Positions 54,151 through 64,000 of a DNA stretch of 64,000 bases are shown in pieces. Below the pieces are notes generated by a model that worked only from the letters and a program-made list of their open reading frames with translations, searched no databases and was not told the DNA's origin. The stretch comes from Madurella fahalii (lineage: Eukaryota > Ascomycota > Sordariomycetes > Sordariales), in NCBI GenBank assembly GCA_029876055.1, contig CM056874.1, positions 3,038,001 through 3,102,000 of the forward strand. The letters run 5' to 3'. Position 1 is the stretch's first letter, and each line of letters starts with the position of its first letter. Position numbers and translations under genes: made by a program.

Positions 54151-55909
54151 GGTGGCCGGTTACGTTGACTCGCTGGGTATGTCTCGGTAGGTAGGTAGCT
54201 TCCGGAGCCGGTCGGCGATGCAAAGTAAACAGCACGCGAAAAAGAATATGAAGGTATTCAGACCAGCTGGTTCGTATTAGGTAGAAGAGAAATGAGAGAA
54301 CACGGCTACCTCGAGCCTGTGATCGGAAAATAACGATCAATCAATGATCACATTACAAGAAAGCAGAAAGGAGAAAGGAAATCCAATCGAGACGAGAACA
54401 AATACGAAGCGAAGCGCCCGGCTTCCGCGCTGGGCGGCAAATCCGACCCCTTCCCTTCTCAGAATCTGAAACTCGCCGCTACGACTCTGCGTGTGGTTGG
54501 CTTGTGCGGGGCCATAACGCTGGCCAAGAGAAGCCGGGATGCGAGTTTCAGGCTTGAAACCGGGGCCAAGAGGAGAGCATTGCTCGGGAATCGAGAACAA
54601 CCGCAAGAGAAAGGATGAGATAGCAGATTAGATATAGCACGCAAGGCACGCAAGTTCGGTGAGATGTCTTCGAGAGAGCAATCGTCATCAGGAGGAAGGA
54701 TAGTTTTGATATCAGTGGGCTAGCCATTTTTATTAGTGTAGGGGAACCCAGTGGCATGTCGCTTGGCCCCGGGCCGACCTGGCCAGCGCAAGCACAGTCC
54801 GGGGCCTTCTTGTGGGGCCGAAACAGCCTTCTTTAGCTGATTAACGTCACCTCATCGAGAAGCTCCGGAGGCTCAACTTCGAGACCCAAATCAGATATTT
54901 TAAGGTAACATGTTATCCCAAGTCGGCCAAACACTCATATCCACGAGCCTCGGCACCGATGCAGTTAGTATATAGAGTTAACGGGCCCCACCTTGACGAC
55001 AGGCTTACAACAACAGAGGCCTGATATCGAAAGGTAAAGGAGAGCTGAAACACATCTGCAAGTTTGATAAGGAGCAGTCTAGGCTGCAATGCAATAAGGC
55101 ACACTTGGGTTGTTAAACTTGAGATTAATGTTCAAGCAATGGAGAAGACTCGGGAGATCCGATTTATACCCCCGAGATCCACACCGGGACTCTGCGATCC
55201 ACCGATCCCCAGCCCGGCGCCGATCGACCATATCACCCCCGGAGCTTGTCGACCGCCACGGAAATTCTCTTGGCCAAATACACCGCAGCCTTGCCGTTAC
55301 GGTCGGAGTGGCGACCAAGTGCAAGCCTCCGGATCAAGGTTCTAATCCATAAGTAAAACTAAAAGCACTCAGCCTGCTCCAAATGATCTCTCGGGCGGGT
55401 TTACGGCTCTTCGAGTACTGAAGCCTCTATTTTCGATGATAGGTTTAATACCCATGGGCCAATAGCTATTGTATCGGGGCAACACGCTATGATGAGATAC
55501 CAGAATAAAGAAACGCCCGCGTTAGGAACTAGGTGCCCAGAGATAGCCTGGTAGGTGCATACAGAGATCACTATGCTTAAAATCAACTCCGAAAGTAACC
55601 AAGTAGAACATGAAGCGACCAGTCTGAAGCAGTGAGAAAACCCCGACGCCCCATAAATGCAAGAACAACCCATACAGGTATGCAAAGAAGCATTGACCGT
55701 GACATCCATGTCCAAGCCGGTACGTTCATGAAGCCTCCCATCCAGCTCTCTCTCCATCCCGTCTAGGTCTTTCATAATCACCATCCATCCTCCCATCCTC
55801 ACACGAAATCCAAGACACACAATAGCTCTGCCACAACCAAGGCCCTAGTCGTAGTAAAAGGGTATATCCTGAACTTGAATCTCGATCGAGCAGCGACGGA
55901 ACCACTCCA
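54151..55909. other. 1.8-kb intergenic region, no gene seen
   Basis: Upstream of the secreted-peptide gene and downstream of the PQ-loop gene, both on the minus strand. Open frames (for example 54548-54757, 55401-55820 minus) are hydrophobic by chance, overlap in several frames and lack motifs. No RNA gene or transposon signature recognised. Confidence 0.4.
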
Positions 55910-57290
55910 TTAGACGGTCCCACCGGCCTTAGCCACCCTCTGGGGCGAGTATATCCGGAACTGCACGAAGATGATGCAGTCCTCGACCATCGTGCCCAAG
56001 GACCCCAGCAGCCAGGGCAGCGCCCTCAGGAAATAGTCCACGTCCTGCGAATAAGCCATGACACTCGCGCCATACGTGAAGTTCCCCGTCAGCGACAGCA
56101 AAAAGAACAGCAACGCTAGCCCCTCACACGACTTCTCCCGATAATTCTTGATAATCTGCGGGATGCGCGCACTAAACCCCACCACCAAATGTCAGCCCAC
56201 ACGTTCCTCACAAAAAAAGAAGAAAAAAAAAAGCCCCTCCAAAATCTCAACTCAACCAAACAGAAGGGGACTCACCAGAGATAACACACCGCACTAAAAT
56301 ACCCCAGCACCATCCCCACCATAGTGACAGGCTCTGCCGCCACCGAGCCTCCGTCGCCGTCCGGGACCGGGCCGCCGCCGCCGTCGGCCACGTCCCACGC
56401 CCCCATCTTGTAGCTCACGAACCACCCCGCCGCGCCCACCGCCCACACCGCCACCAGGCTCATGGCGTTGTGCAGCCAGGGGTTGCTGTCGGGCGTGTCG
56501 TCCTCGCCCGTGATGATGCGCGTCAGCGGGTCCAGCCCGCTCTCGCGGCGGCGGACCTCGTGGCGGCGGTGCGAGCCTGGGAGGCCGGCGGACGAGGAGG
56601 CGCTCCGCGCGCGGCGCGCGCGCTGATGGTGGTCGTCGGCGGCGGCCAGCAGCGGGTCTTCTTCGGTCGGGGTGGGGTCAATGACCGCGATGGAGTCGTC
56701 TTCGGTGGAGGTTGAGGTGCGGCGGCGACGCGGGTACTGGCGATGGTGGGCATGATGGTGGGGATGAAGAAGCTCGCGGGCGCGGCGGCGGGCGTTGATG
56801 GTGTTGTAGTAAGTGCACTGGCTGATGAGGATCAGATCGGCGATGCAGAAGTAGCTGGCGAGGGCTATTGTCGAAGGGGCGAGGGATGTGAAGAGGGCGC
56901 CTGTTGGGATGCCGGGGTTAGTGCGAGGTTCGTGGTGGGAGGCCATTGCTACGACGCCGGCGTAATGGGCGTCGAGGAGGCACAGCGGTTGATTCCTTCC
57001 TAAGGGCTGGATAACGGGCTACGGACCAGAGAGGTTGGCGATATCACCGAGCAGCCAGATCAGTAGGAACTTCATTGATAAGGCATCTGCGCTCCTGGCT
57101 TTGTAGTTGGTGATGAGCTGCGGGAGCTACATTACGGTCAGCCATTGATCTTCCGAGCTGCCATATCCACGGCACTGACCAAAAGACATATCCACGCCGT
57201 CAAGCTGACGCTGCCAAAGATGCCCGAAAGCGCCTCGCCGACGCCGGGGGCCTGGAGGGCCTCCGGGACCGTGGCGATAAAACTCCGCAT
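55910..57290 (-). CDS. PQ-loop vacuolar amino-acid transporter (Ypq1/Rtc2-like)
   Basis: Seven-helix PQ-loop protein of the Ypq/Rtc2/PQLC2 group, which exports cationic amino acids across the vacuolar membrane; 365 residues. Four exons (57290-57180, 57126-57027, 56900-56276, 56171-55910; introns 53, 126 and 104 bp). The first PQ-loop is split by intron 1: AWICLL-LPQLITNYKARSADAL; helix LLIWLLGDIANLS runs into GALFTSLAPSTIAL. The second PQ-loop is split by intron 3: AVCYLCARIPQIIKNYREKS, followed by LALLFFLLSLTGNFTYG. Between the two halves is a long cytosolic loop (about 105-190) rich in His, Arg, Ser and Asp, as in fungal relatives. Ends with WLLGSLGTMVEDCIIFVQF, typical of the family. Divergent from the nuclease gene. 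Confidence 0.92.
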
Positions 57291-58272
57291 GGCGGTGAGG
57301 TTGTCGACCGGATACAGAGCGTCCTGCGATGGGGGTCGGGAAGATCCAACTCGGGGTCTAAATATACTGTGTGGAGCTAGCGTTGCTGACGACAGGAGAT
57401 CGATTGTCCCATCGGGCTTTGCGGCGGTGGAATTCGAGTCAGTCGAGAGTCATTGATGCGGGCTAGGGCGCCTTATCGCACGGTGCGGATCTGTGAAAGA
57501 TAAGAGGCCAACCCCGGAAATGTCAGGTAAGACAAGCCGCTTCAGGGTTCACCGAGCTTGTGGCTTGTCGTCTGGTTGGGCAGATGCAATGCACCTTTGC
57601 ATCACTGGGCTCCCTGCATTGGGGGGACTCACAACTGCAACGAGGCACAGCTGGGCGAATGATGGAAGCAGGTGGCATTGGAGCGCCCAAGAGGCAACCC
57701 CCGCATCTCCCATGCGCTCTTTGTGAGTGGGCCAGAAGATCTGCGGGGATTGGGTCGATCAGCCAGTGGCGGCCCCCCAATTACGCACCCCTTTACACTA
57801 CTGAACAGGAAGTGGGGGTTAGCATCGTACAGTACAGTACCTTGAAGTTTGGGCAACCTCCATACCCTATCCCTGTGTTCAATTGTTCCGCACTACATGA
57901 GATGGCAGGGAGCTACATCAGGTAACTTTGCCGTGCATAGCAGTGATCTGTACGCAGCAGGCAGTTGACAAGCAAAAATGAAGGTGGGAATACGCGACGG
58001 TTTGATGCCTGCTGATGAGCCACCCGACCGCCGTCAGACGACTGGGCGCGACACGCGACCGGGCCCGGCCCGTGCCGACTCTGATTCGCCGGCGCGTTTC
58101 TCCAGCAACTCGCAGGGGCTAAGGCAACACCAGCCCTGCACAGCTGACCCATCTCAGATCGACATGTCTCGCTCGTGACAGCATCATTTCATTTCAGTCT
58201 CATCGTTCATTATATAGTGCCGTTTGAGTACGAGACACTGTTGAAGAGAGATTTGAAGCAGAGACATCGACG
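57291..58272. promoter_or_regulatory. Divergent region between PQ-loop and nuclease genes
   Basis: About 1 kb holding both promoters. A TATATA element near 58,208-58,213 is 60 bp upstream of the nuclease ATG. A palindromic GTACAGTACAGTAC run lies at about 57,827-57,840. Open frames inside lack family content. Confidence 0.45.
58206..58214 (+). promoter_or_regulatory. Candidate TATA box of the S1/P1 nuclease gene
   Basis: An ATTATATAG element lies about 60 bp before the ATG at 58273, a short leader typical of secreted fungal enzymes. Confidence 0.45.
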
Positions 58273-59307
58273 ATGAGGATATCAACGTTCACCTTGGGCG
58301 CGGCAGCCTTGCCCGGGGCGGTGGCTTGGGGCGGTATGAGACCCTCAGCCACGCTTTGCGACTCAATTAACTAAACAATATGAACAGGCCTCGGGCACAT
58401 CACTGTGGCCTACGTCGCCAGTAACTTCGTTTCAAGCGACACAACCTTCTACTTCCAGCGGCTGTTTGGCAACAACACCCAGGATTACCTCGCCGGGGTT
58501 GCGACATGGGCGGACTCACTCCGCTACACCAAATGGGGCCGTTTCACCGGCCCCTTCCACTACATCGACGCCAAGGACAACCCTCCGACCTACTGCGGCA
58601 TCGACTACGAGCGAGACTGCAAGAAGGAAGGCTGCGTCGTCAGCGCGCTGCACAACTACACGACCCGACTCCTAGACACGGAGCTGCGCTTATCGGAGCG
58701 CGTCATGGCCGCCAAGTTCGTCATCCACTTCATCGGCGACATCCACCAGCCGTTGCACACCGAGAACGTCGCCAAAGGTGGCAACGGCATCCACGTGCTG
58801 TTCGACGGGAAGCAGTTCAACCTGCATCACGTCTGGGACACGAGCATTGCCGAGAAGCTGGTGGGCGGGGTTCGCCGGAAGCCCTACGAGGCGGCGAAGC
58901 GCTGGGCGGACAACCTCACGGTCGAGATTAAGGAAGGCAAGTTCGCCTTGGCTAAGGACGACTGGCTGAAGGCGGCCAACCTGTCTGATCCGGTGTCTAC
59001 CGCCCTGGAGTGGGCTACTGAGGGGAATGCCTATGTCTGCACGACAGGTGAGTGATGGCTTGTTCTTTGTAGCTGTGCTCTATATTAGGTGTCTCGCAAT
59101 CCTGGTGGCTGACAGTTTTCACTTGCCCTCTCAGTCTTGCCGGACGGCCCGGATGCCATCAGCGGCCAGGAGCTAGGCTCGGAGTATTACGAAGCCGCCG
59201 CCCCGGTGGTCGAGGCACAGGTTGCAAAGGCTGGATATCGCTTGGCTGCCTGGCTAGATTTAATTGTTTTGAGCCTAAAGGGCCAACCATCTGTAGGAGA
59301 TCTATAG
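58273..59307 (+). CDS. Secreted S1/P1-type zinc nuclease
   Basis: Extracellular single-strand nuclease/3'-nucleotidase of the S1/P1 family (three zinc ions), used in nucleic-acid and phosphate scavenging; 297 residues. Three exons (58273-58333, 58388-59047, 59135-59307; introns 54 and 87 bp). The signal peptide MRISTFTLGAAALPGAVA is followed by WGGLGH, placing the N-terminal Trp and first His ligand at the mature start; intron 1 interrupts exactly here. Further ligands: ATWADS (Asp), GPFHYIDAKDNPP (His, Asp), FVIHFIGDIHQPLH (His, Asp, His) and GGNGIHVLFDGK with NLHHVWD (His, Asp). Cys pairs lie in the YCGIDYERDCKKEGC region. The C-terminal exon holds GQELGSEYYEAAAPVVE and a final helix. The full ligand set is present, so it should be active. 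Confidence 0.94.
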
Positions 59308-59415
59308 GAGAGTAAGATAGGTTGGGTGATTGAAGGATTCGAGATTCAGGATACAAGGGGATTTCCCTGCGGACGGTGTCACTAGTTCAGTACGGTATCT
59401 AGAACGGTATATTGT

Positions 59416-59802
59416 TTGAAATTTGGACGCCATTCGGGCCACGGTGAAAATTCGCTGTCCCCGAGATCATTAAACAACCAGGTGGCTCTCCTTCAGGCAG
59501 AGGTCTCTTCGCTCCGTAAAGCCAATAAGGCACTAAACAAGCGCCGGAGGGCCAGAAAAACACGTGTACGGCTTGGAAAATTACTTACTCTGCAGGATGC
59601 AAAGGACCTACTGAACTAGAAGGTTGTGGATAGGGAGGTAGTGCAAGAAACGCAGCCAGATGGTAGTGGTGCAGGGGGGGCTCGTACGAAGCTTCGGTGC
59701 TATGGTGTGTGCGGTAAGCTTGGCCATAATGCACGCACCTGCCAGGAGGCCGTAGAATCATCTGATTCAACTGCTTCAGATGTAATTATAGTTAGTTCCT
59801 AA
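59416..59802 (+). pseudogene. Remnant of a Fot1/pogo-type DDE transposase (C-terminal tail only)
   Basis: About 128 codons match the C-terminal tail typical of fungal pogo/Fot1 transposases: a coiled Leu/Arg-rich segment (LLQAEVSSLRKANKALNKRR, then ARKTRVRLGKLLTLQDAKDL) and a zinc knuckle CYGVCGKLGHNARTC near the end, finishing SDVIIVSS. An in-frame TAG follows DLLN, where relatives usually carry Gln, consistent with a C-to-T change in a CA dinucleotide as made by RIP. The DNA-binding and DDE catalytic parts are missing: the preceding 100 bp belong to the 3' end of the nuclease gene. Just downstream, at 59,855-59,885, a repeated CGCTGATA element may be part of the terminal inverted repeat. 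Inactive. Confidence 0.75.
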
Positions 59803-59924
59803 TGTTAGTGTATTGCAATTGAAGATAGTTTGCCACGGTGTGGTGGAAAGTGCGTCACTCGCTGATATTTGTCGCTCGCTGATAATGTACATTACTGTAA
59901 TAGCCAGCCCGGTACCTCGAATCT

Positions 59925-60867
59925 TTAGGCAAGTAAAGGGAAGGAAGCAAGGGGTAGTATTAATATTGTTAATATATTGCATTTATTCGCATCGCGAGGG
60001 CGTACTGCAGTCCTCCTCCAGCCGTTGCTGAATGGGGAGCAAATATGATTGTGGTCAATCAGCCTGCCTCCGTGCCAATTGTCCGGCTTGTATGCTTCCA
60101 TGGCAACCCCCAGAGCATAAAAGAAATCCAAGTGGCTCTGGCCAACCGCTGGATCCTGTGGCTTTCCCGGCACAAATTCATAGATGATCGCCCAGTGCCA
60201 ATCTACTCGTTCGTCCACTACCTCCCGCACTGGTGGATCGAGTTAAGGGAGTTCGTCCCGCCCAACGCTTGTCCAACCATAGCATGCAGGCAAGGGCGGG
60301 AATGGCGGTGGTGGCTGGATCGGATGATGTGCTGTTGCCGTTGTCTCTGTCGATTGATGCCGTGCCTCATCGCTGCAGGCGCACAGGATCCTGATGGTAT
60401 CTTTTTTGGTGTGTGGTTTATTCCTGATCTTGATGGTCTGGGTCGAATCGGTTTCGACGTATGCCATCGCCCACTTGATCTTCTCAAGCAATGCGACTGT
60501 GCGGGTTTCCTCCTCGAAAGGCCAGTCAACCACTCGCCACCCATTACCTAGATTCAATGGCTGTGGTGTGGGCCGCTGCGTGTGCCAGAACTTGGGGGAT
60601 GCGTAAACAAGCGTGGTCAGTAAAAGATGAGCGGTAAGAGGTAACGTACCACTTTTATAGCAACAGGGGGCCCTCGTCGCCAATGGTAGCTTTAAAAACA
60701 ATACCCTCCCTTCCGTGGCCCAGATAGTCGACCCATCTTATCTGTGATCCGTGTCCGGGAAATTGACGTAGTTTCGCATTCTTGGAATCACACCAAGCAG
60801 TCGACGGTGGGCCCTCAAGAAAGTGTTTATCAATAGGCAGCTGATCGTCGGGGTTGCCGTTCATCAT
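59925..60867 (-). pseudogene. Fta2-like (Sim4 kinetochore subunit family) protein, disrupted
   Basis: Related to the Fta2 family, kinase-like proteins often expanded in Sordariomycetes. Reading from the ATG pair at 60867/60864: VDYLGHGREGIVFKATIGDE (G-loop-like) in exon 1; then FWHTQ, WRVVDWPFEEETRTVALLEK and PACYGWTSVGRDELP; then WHWAIIYEFVPGKPQ, HLDFFYALGVAMEAYKPDNW and GRLIDHNHICSPFSNGW to the end. Two lesions interrupt it. Near 60,660 the frame shifts by one base just before the exon 1 donor: a stop appears after GPLLL, and the correct phase resumes only if one base is assumed lost. An in-frame TAA lies at 60243-60245 after DELP, with homologous sequence continuing in the same frame beyond it. 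A truncated but expressed product cannot be excluded. Confidence 0.7.
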
Positions 60868-61595
60868 GTTACCGTGTATTTTTGCTTGAGCGATGGATGA
60901 AAGAGTTGGGGGAGAGGGTAGATTGCAGTTGTTAGTGTTAAGTTTTGACGGAGCCGAATAACTTAGTTCTGTTACAAGGGAGATGTTGTTCGTCAAAGCT
61001 TCTGGCCCGTGCACCACCGGGGTTTTCAGACTTCCAAGTAGGGACCGTCCTGGCCAACGTCCTCTTCCAAGGGGACATCGAATTCACACTCTTCTCTTTT
61101 CGCGTGTCACTCAGATAGCTACTATTAGCAGCAAAGTACTATATCCAAGTAAGCAACATCGTCTAGTATCTTAGACCAAACGCGTGCACATTGCTTTCAG
61201 AGCAGGTAGCCCTCATTTTCAGCCTTAATGATACTTGTGAAGCAGTACGTCAGCGTCAACCTACGTCGCTATGACATGGGTAGTGGTGTAACATACTAGC
61301 GCTAGAGGGCCTCTCCTTGAACCTACCTCAGGGCCAAAAATTCATACCTGTAGCACTTCGTACTTCCAGGGGCAAGATATAATTAAGATAATACGACAAC
61401 GATTGCACACACATACTACCGATACTGATCGACTCCCCGCCCAGGCTGCTGCCGCCTAGCAAATCATTCCGGTTTCTGCCCATAAACAACATGACTGGTA
61501 ATGGTTCCATACGAATCAGCTTACACATCCTTTCTCTATATTACCCCCAGCCAGAGAGAAGAACAGAAGAAGAAAAAGGAAAAGGAAAAGAAAAC
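60868..61595. other. Intergenic region, no gene seen
   Basis: Upstream of the Fta2-like pseudogene and downstream of the methyltransferase gene. AT-richer than flanking genes. The pseudogene frame stays open to 61017 from a GTG codon with no family content. Nothing else recognised. Confidence 0.4.
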
Positions 61596-63065
61596 TCACA
61601 AGTCAAACATCGCATGAATCCTCGGATTCCTCAAATCCGCCCTCACCCGCTCCAACAACGCTTTAATCTCGGCCTCCTCCCACCTCAGCACGCTCGTAAA
61701 CAGCCGCAACGACAGCCCCTCCAGCCCGTTATCGACCTGCATGAAGTTGTACGCCCCGATCTCCTTGAGCAGCGGGTCGCGCGCCCACGGCCCGAAGGGA
61801 ATCTTGTAGCGCCTGTGCACGACGTTGACGAAGCCGGCCTTCTGCACCCACCCCTGGAGCTTGGAACCCGGGTTGGGGTCGCGGCCCAGCGCGCGCGCCG
61901 CGTCCAGCAGCGTCGAGATCCACACGAGCAGAGCGTCGTCGGGCTTGAGCGAGCCGTCGTCCGAGTAGTACTGCAGGTCAAAGTCTTGGAATTCGCACCA
62001 CCCGCCCGGCTCGAGGTTTCTGTAAAGTATTTGTTTATTGGTTAGGAAAACGAGGTCAATGGGAGAAGAAGGGAAGAGAGGGAAATTTTGAGGAGGGGAG
62101 TTGAACTCGTAGATGTTGGTCACTAAGTTGGGCCAGTCCAGGATGCTAGCGGCCATGTAGCGGCAGAAGATCCAGCTGAATTCTTTGGGGTGGACCCAGG
62201 CGTCTTCGACATCGTCAACTTCGAAGCGGACGTTGGCGGGGACGAAGTTGGGTTGGTTGGCGCTGAGGTCGTTGCCGATTATCTGAGAGGAGGACATGGC
62301 TACGTTAAAAAGAAATGTGGGTTAGGGAAAGGGGCTCCGAGAGGCTGCTTACCGTGGCGTTAGGGAACTCATCGGCGATGGATATCGCCCCTTTGAGAAT
62401 TATTTAGTATTAATGTCCGCATATGGCAGGTTAGAAGTGATCCTCACACACGCCGGTGCCGGTGCCAATATCTAGGATGCGCTTGGTCCGCTCTTTGTCA
62501 ATAGGAGCACTATAGAGGCCGCCCTGCACACGGGTCATGATTTCGTGGAGAAGAAACAGGCGTTCCATCTCTTGCTGATAAGGCACTGTTAATTAGGACC
62601 CAGACTTTGTGCACCAGAAATTGCTCGGGGTTGATAAGAACCTCGTCATTCGGTCGTGAATACCCTGTTGGCATCCATATCAACACTGAACTGTTACCAG
62701 GGCCCTGAAATCCACTCACTGCCTGCCCGGAAAGCGTGATAGCGCCGGCCGTGTTCGACAGGATAGTTTTGGACGCTCGAAGCCAGCGATGTGGCGTAAC
62801 TGCTTTCATACCTACGAGCCGGTGCCTGGTCAAATGGAATGTACAGTAAAACCTCAAGGGTACAACAGCGCTTACACGCTCTCTCCGGCATCGTTGACTA
62901 ACTGCAAGATGTGACGCTTAGCAAGTCTAAATCAATAGGAGGGTTAATCTGAAGTATTACATCAACGTCGACATCGACTTCGACATCGACATCAATCTCG
63001 ATTGCGGTGGGAGGCTTGGCTTTGACGGCCTCTTCGATCACGGAGATGTCTCCCTTGGTAGCCAT
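61596..63065 (-). CDS. LaeA-like class I SAM-dependent methyltransferase
   Basis: Predicted S-adenosylmethionine-dependent methyltransferase of the large fungal LaeA/UMTA-like group (336 residues); several members affect secondary metabolism, but the substrate here is unknown. Eight exons (63065-62961, 62901-62876, 62811-62720, 62664-62642, 62574-62448, 62390-62353, 62282-62107, 62019-61596) include micro-exons of 26 and 23 nt; total length is exactly 337 codons. The N-terminus has an alternating Asp-Val/Glu-Val tract (VDVDVEVDVDVD-like). Family motifs: SSYATSLASSVQNYPVEHGR, YHAFRAGRYSRPNDE restored by splicing, ERLFLLHEIM, SAM motif I ILDIGTGTGVWAISIADEFP, VIGNDLSANQP-type motif II (read as IIGNDLS after splicing), WIFCRYMAASILDW, and NLEPGGWCEFQDFDL. 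No neighbouring biosynthetic genes within the window. Confidence 0.9.
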
Positions 63066-63416
63066 TGCTGAAGGCGAAAAGGTTCCTTCTAAAGATGGAT
63101 ACGGACGTCTTTCGAAAAAGAATGCGGGGATGGTTACTCGGGACGTCGGAATGGCCAAGAATAAATATGCATTTCGCAACTAGTGGACTAGTACAACTCA
63201 CCAAGGACAGGGGTCAACATGCGGGCTTACGTGAGGATGTGCCAAGATGTTCATGGGGGTTGAAGACCCTGCAACGGTCGGCGTCAATCAATAGCCGTCT
63301 TTGAGTCTTGTGCGAGGCTGTCATGAGCCTGGAATGCAAGAGGGACATAAAGGGTTTCAAAGTATGGAGCTGCCGTTTCGACACCGACATCTGTCCGTTA
63401 CACAGAAGCATCCTAC

Positions 63417-63752
63417 TGTGAAAAAGCAGGTAAGCACTAAGGAGGAGCTCTGTCGTGCTCTGTCAGAGCCACAGAGAGCCTCGGAATGAGCCAATCAGGA
63501 AGGGTCTTGCGCGGCTCTTAGAGAGCCGCAGAGAGCCACGAGAGTCAATGTCTATAAAAGTCATTCCTTAGGCACTCCTGGAGGACTCGCGGAGTTCTCC
63601 AGTAAGCAATACAACTTGTTAGCTTTGCTACCATCGAGACATCACTTGCGCGATTGTTGTGAACCTTTAGGCTTCACCGAATCCACCATCCCTTGATCAA
63701 GACACTTTGCGGAATCCTCTCAGACGTTAGGGACCTCGAAGGATTCGTCACA
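63417..63752 (+). mobile_element. Candidate solo LTR or orphan promoter
   Basis: About 336 bp beginning TGTGA and ending TCACA, with the internal layout of an LTR: repeated GAGAGCC/GAGCC(A/G)CAGAGAGCC elements, CCAAT at 63491, a perfect 8-bp hairpin GCGGCTCT-TAG-AGAGCCGC at 63511-63529, TATAAA at 63553, and a second inverted repeat CTGGAG...CTCCAG shortly after. No ORF follows on the plus strand. The expected 5-bp target duplication is not seen at these ends, so the boundaries or the identity may be wrong. Confidence 0.3.
63511..63529 (+). repeat. Perfect 8-bp inverted repeat (hairpin)
   Basis: GCGGCTCT and AGAGCCGC flank a three-base loop, 24 bp upstream of a TATAAA box. Related GAGAGCC elements lie on both sides, so it may be a dyad protein-binding site. 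Confidence 0.8.
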
Positions 63753-63885
63753 CCGGAGAAGGTCTCAGAATCCTGGGATCACATGACCCAGGATCCTGGC
63801 CGTCTGGCCCATCTGGGCTCCCACCACGTAACAATTGCCCGGGACTGAATTGAAAAAACAATGCCCCCATTGTACCTCCCAACCA

Positions 63886-64000
63886 TCAGAACCCATCGTA
63901 CCCATCATCGTATCCATCGGGTCCATCGTATCCATCCCATCCATCGTCGTATCCATCAGATCCATCCCACACAACGGCATCATACCTATCGTGATGCTCG
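63886..64000 (-). CDS. C-terminus of an Asp/Gly/Tyr-rich protein entering from the right edge
   Basis: On the minus strand an open frame runs from the right edge to a TGA at 63886-63888. It encodes EHHDRYDAVVWDGSD, then a tandem DGYDDG/WDGYDGP repeat ending DGYDDGYDGF at the stop. The repeat is built from ATCCATCGT-like 9- to 12-bp units. Clean DGYDG periodicity in one frame, with the stop at the repeat end, supports coding. Another minus frame here is also open but gives only a Met/Asp-rich repeat. Family unknown; the bulk of the gene is outside the window. Confidence 0.5.
   Translation of the reverse strand, partial: EHHDRYDAVVWDGSDGYDDGWDGYDGPDGYDDGYDGF

Larger units (their letters stand above)
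63066..63885. other. Intergenic region holding an LTR-like promoter block
   Basis: Upstream of the methyltransferase gene and downstream of the gene entering from the right. Contains the CCAAT/TATA-bearing block described separately; otherwise no coding content. Confidence 0.45.

Noticed and set aside
60655..61017. Longer Fta2-like N-terminus starting at 61017
   Set aside because: The codon at 61017 is GTG; the first ATG is 60867 and the extra 50 residues show no family similarity.

Overview
The window looks like nuclear DNA of a filamentous ascomycete, most likely a Sordariomycete close to Sordariales/Chaetomiaceae. Genes are interrupted by short GT-AG introns, mostly 47-180 bp, often with CTAAC/CTGAC-like branch sites. 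Coding DNA is GC-rich. The gene set includes HET-domain, Pal1, WSC, LaeA-like and Fta2-like families. Operons and prokaryotic signals are absent. I joined exons by hand using splice consensus, reading phase and family similarity. Every complete model listed sums to a multiple of three.

Left part (1-16.8 kb): a partial reading frame at the edge, the ribosome-associated Hsp70 Ssz1 (minus), exosome subunit Rrp40 (plus), a transmembrane protein ending in three C2H2 zinc fingers (minus), a secreted two-domain fasciclin protein with Asp-rich repeats (plus), a RecA/Rad51-like protein with a degenerate Walker A (minus), and the Pal1 morphology/endocytosis protein (minus).

Centre (16.8-36 kb): a 6.3-kb gene-free interval leads to casein kinase I (plus). 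Then come a tail-anchored inositol 5-phosphatase-like protein (plus), a PKA-type kinase with a polyglutamine N-terminus (minus) and a GRAM-TBC-EF-hand Rab GAP (plus).

Right part (36-64 kb): a secreted WSC-domain protein with a Thr-rich stalk (plus), a secreted FAD-linked lactone-oxidase-like enzyme (minus), a HET-domain protein (minus), Mediator subunit Med12/Srb8 (minus), a small Asterix/PAT-complex-like membrane protein (plus), a 59-residue secreted peptide (minus), a PQ-loop vacuolar transporter (minus) and an S1/P1 nuclease (plus). Next is a small degraded patch: a Fot1/pogo transposase tail, then an Fta2-like pseudogene. Beyond it lie a LaeA-like methyltransferase (minus), a CCAAT/TATA-bearing block that may be a solo LTR, and the Asp-Gly-Tyr-rich C-terminus of a gene running off the right edge.

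Most genes are conserved housekeeping, signalling or trafficking genes with no evident shared pathway. Accessory character is concentrated at 43-45 kb (HET) and 59-64 kb (relics, Fta2-like, methyltransferase, LTR-like block). I found no rRNA, convincing tRNA, CRISPR array or gene cluster. The most unusual items are the membrane-tethered zinc-finger protein, the Rad51-like protein without a P-loop lysine, the DG-repeat fasciclin protein, an apparent 34-bp intron in Med12, and the Fta2 pseudogene beside the transposon remnant.
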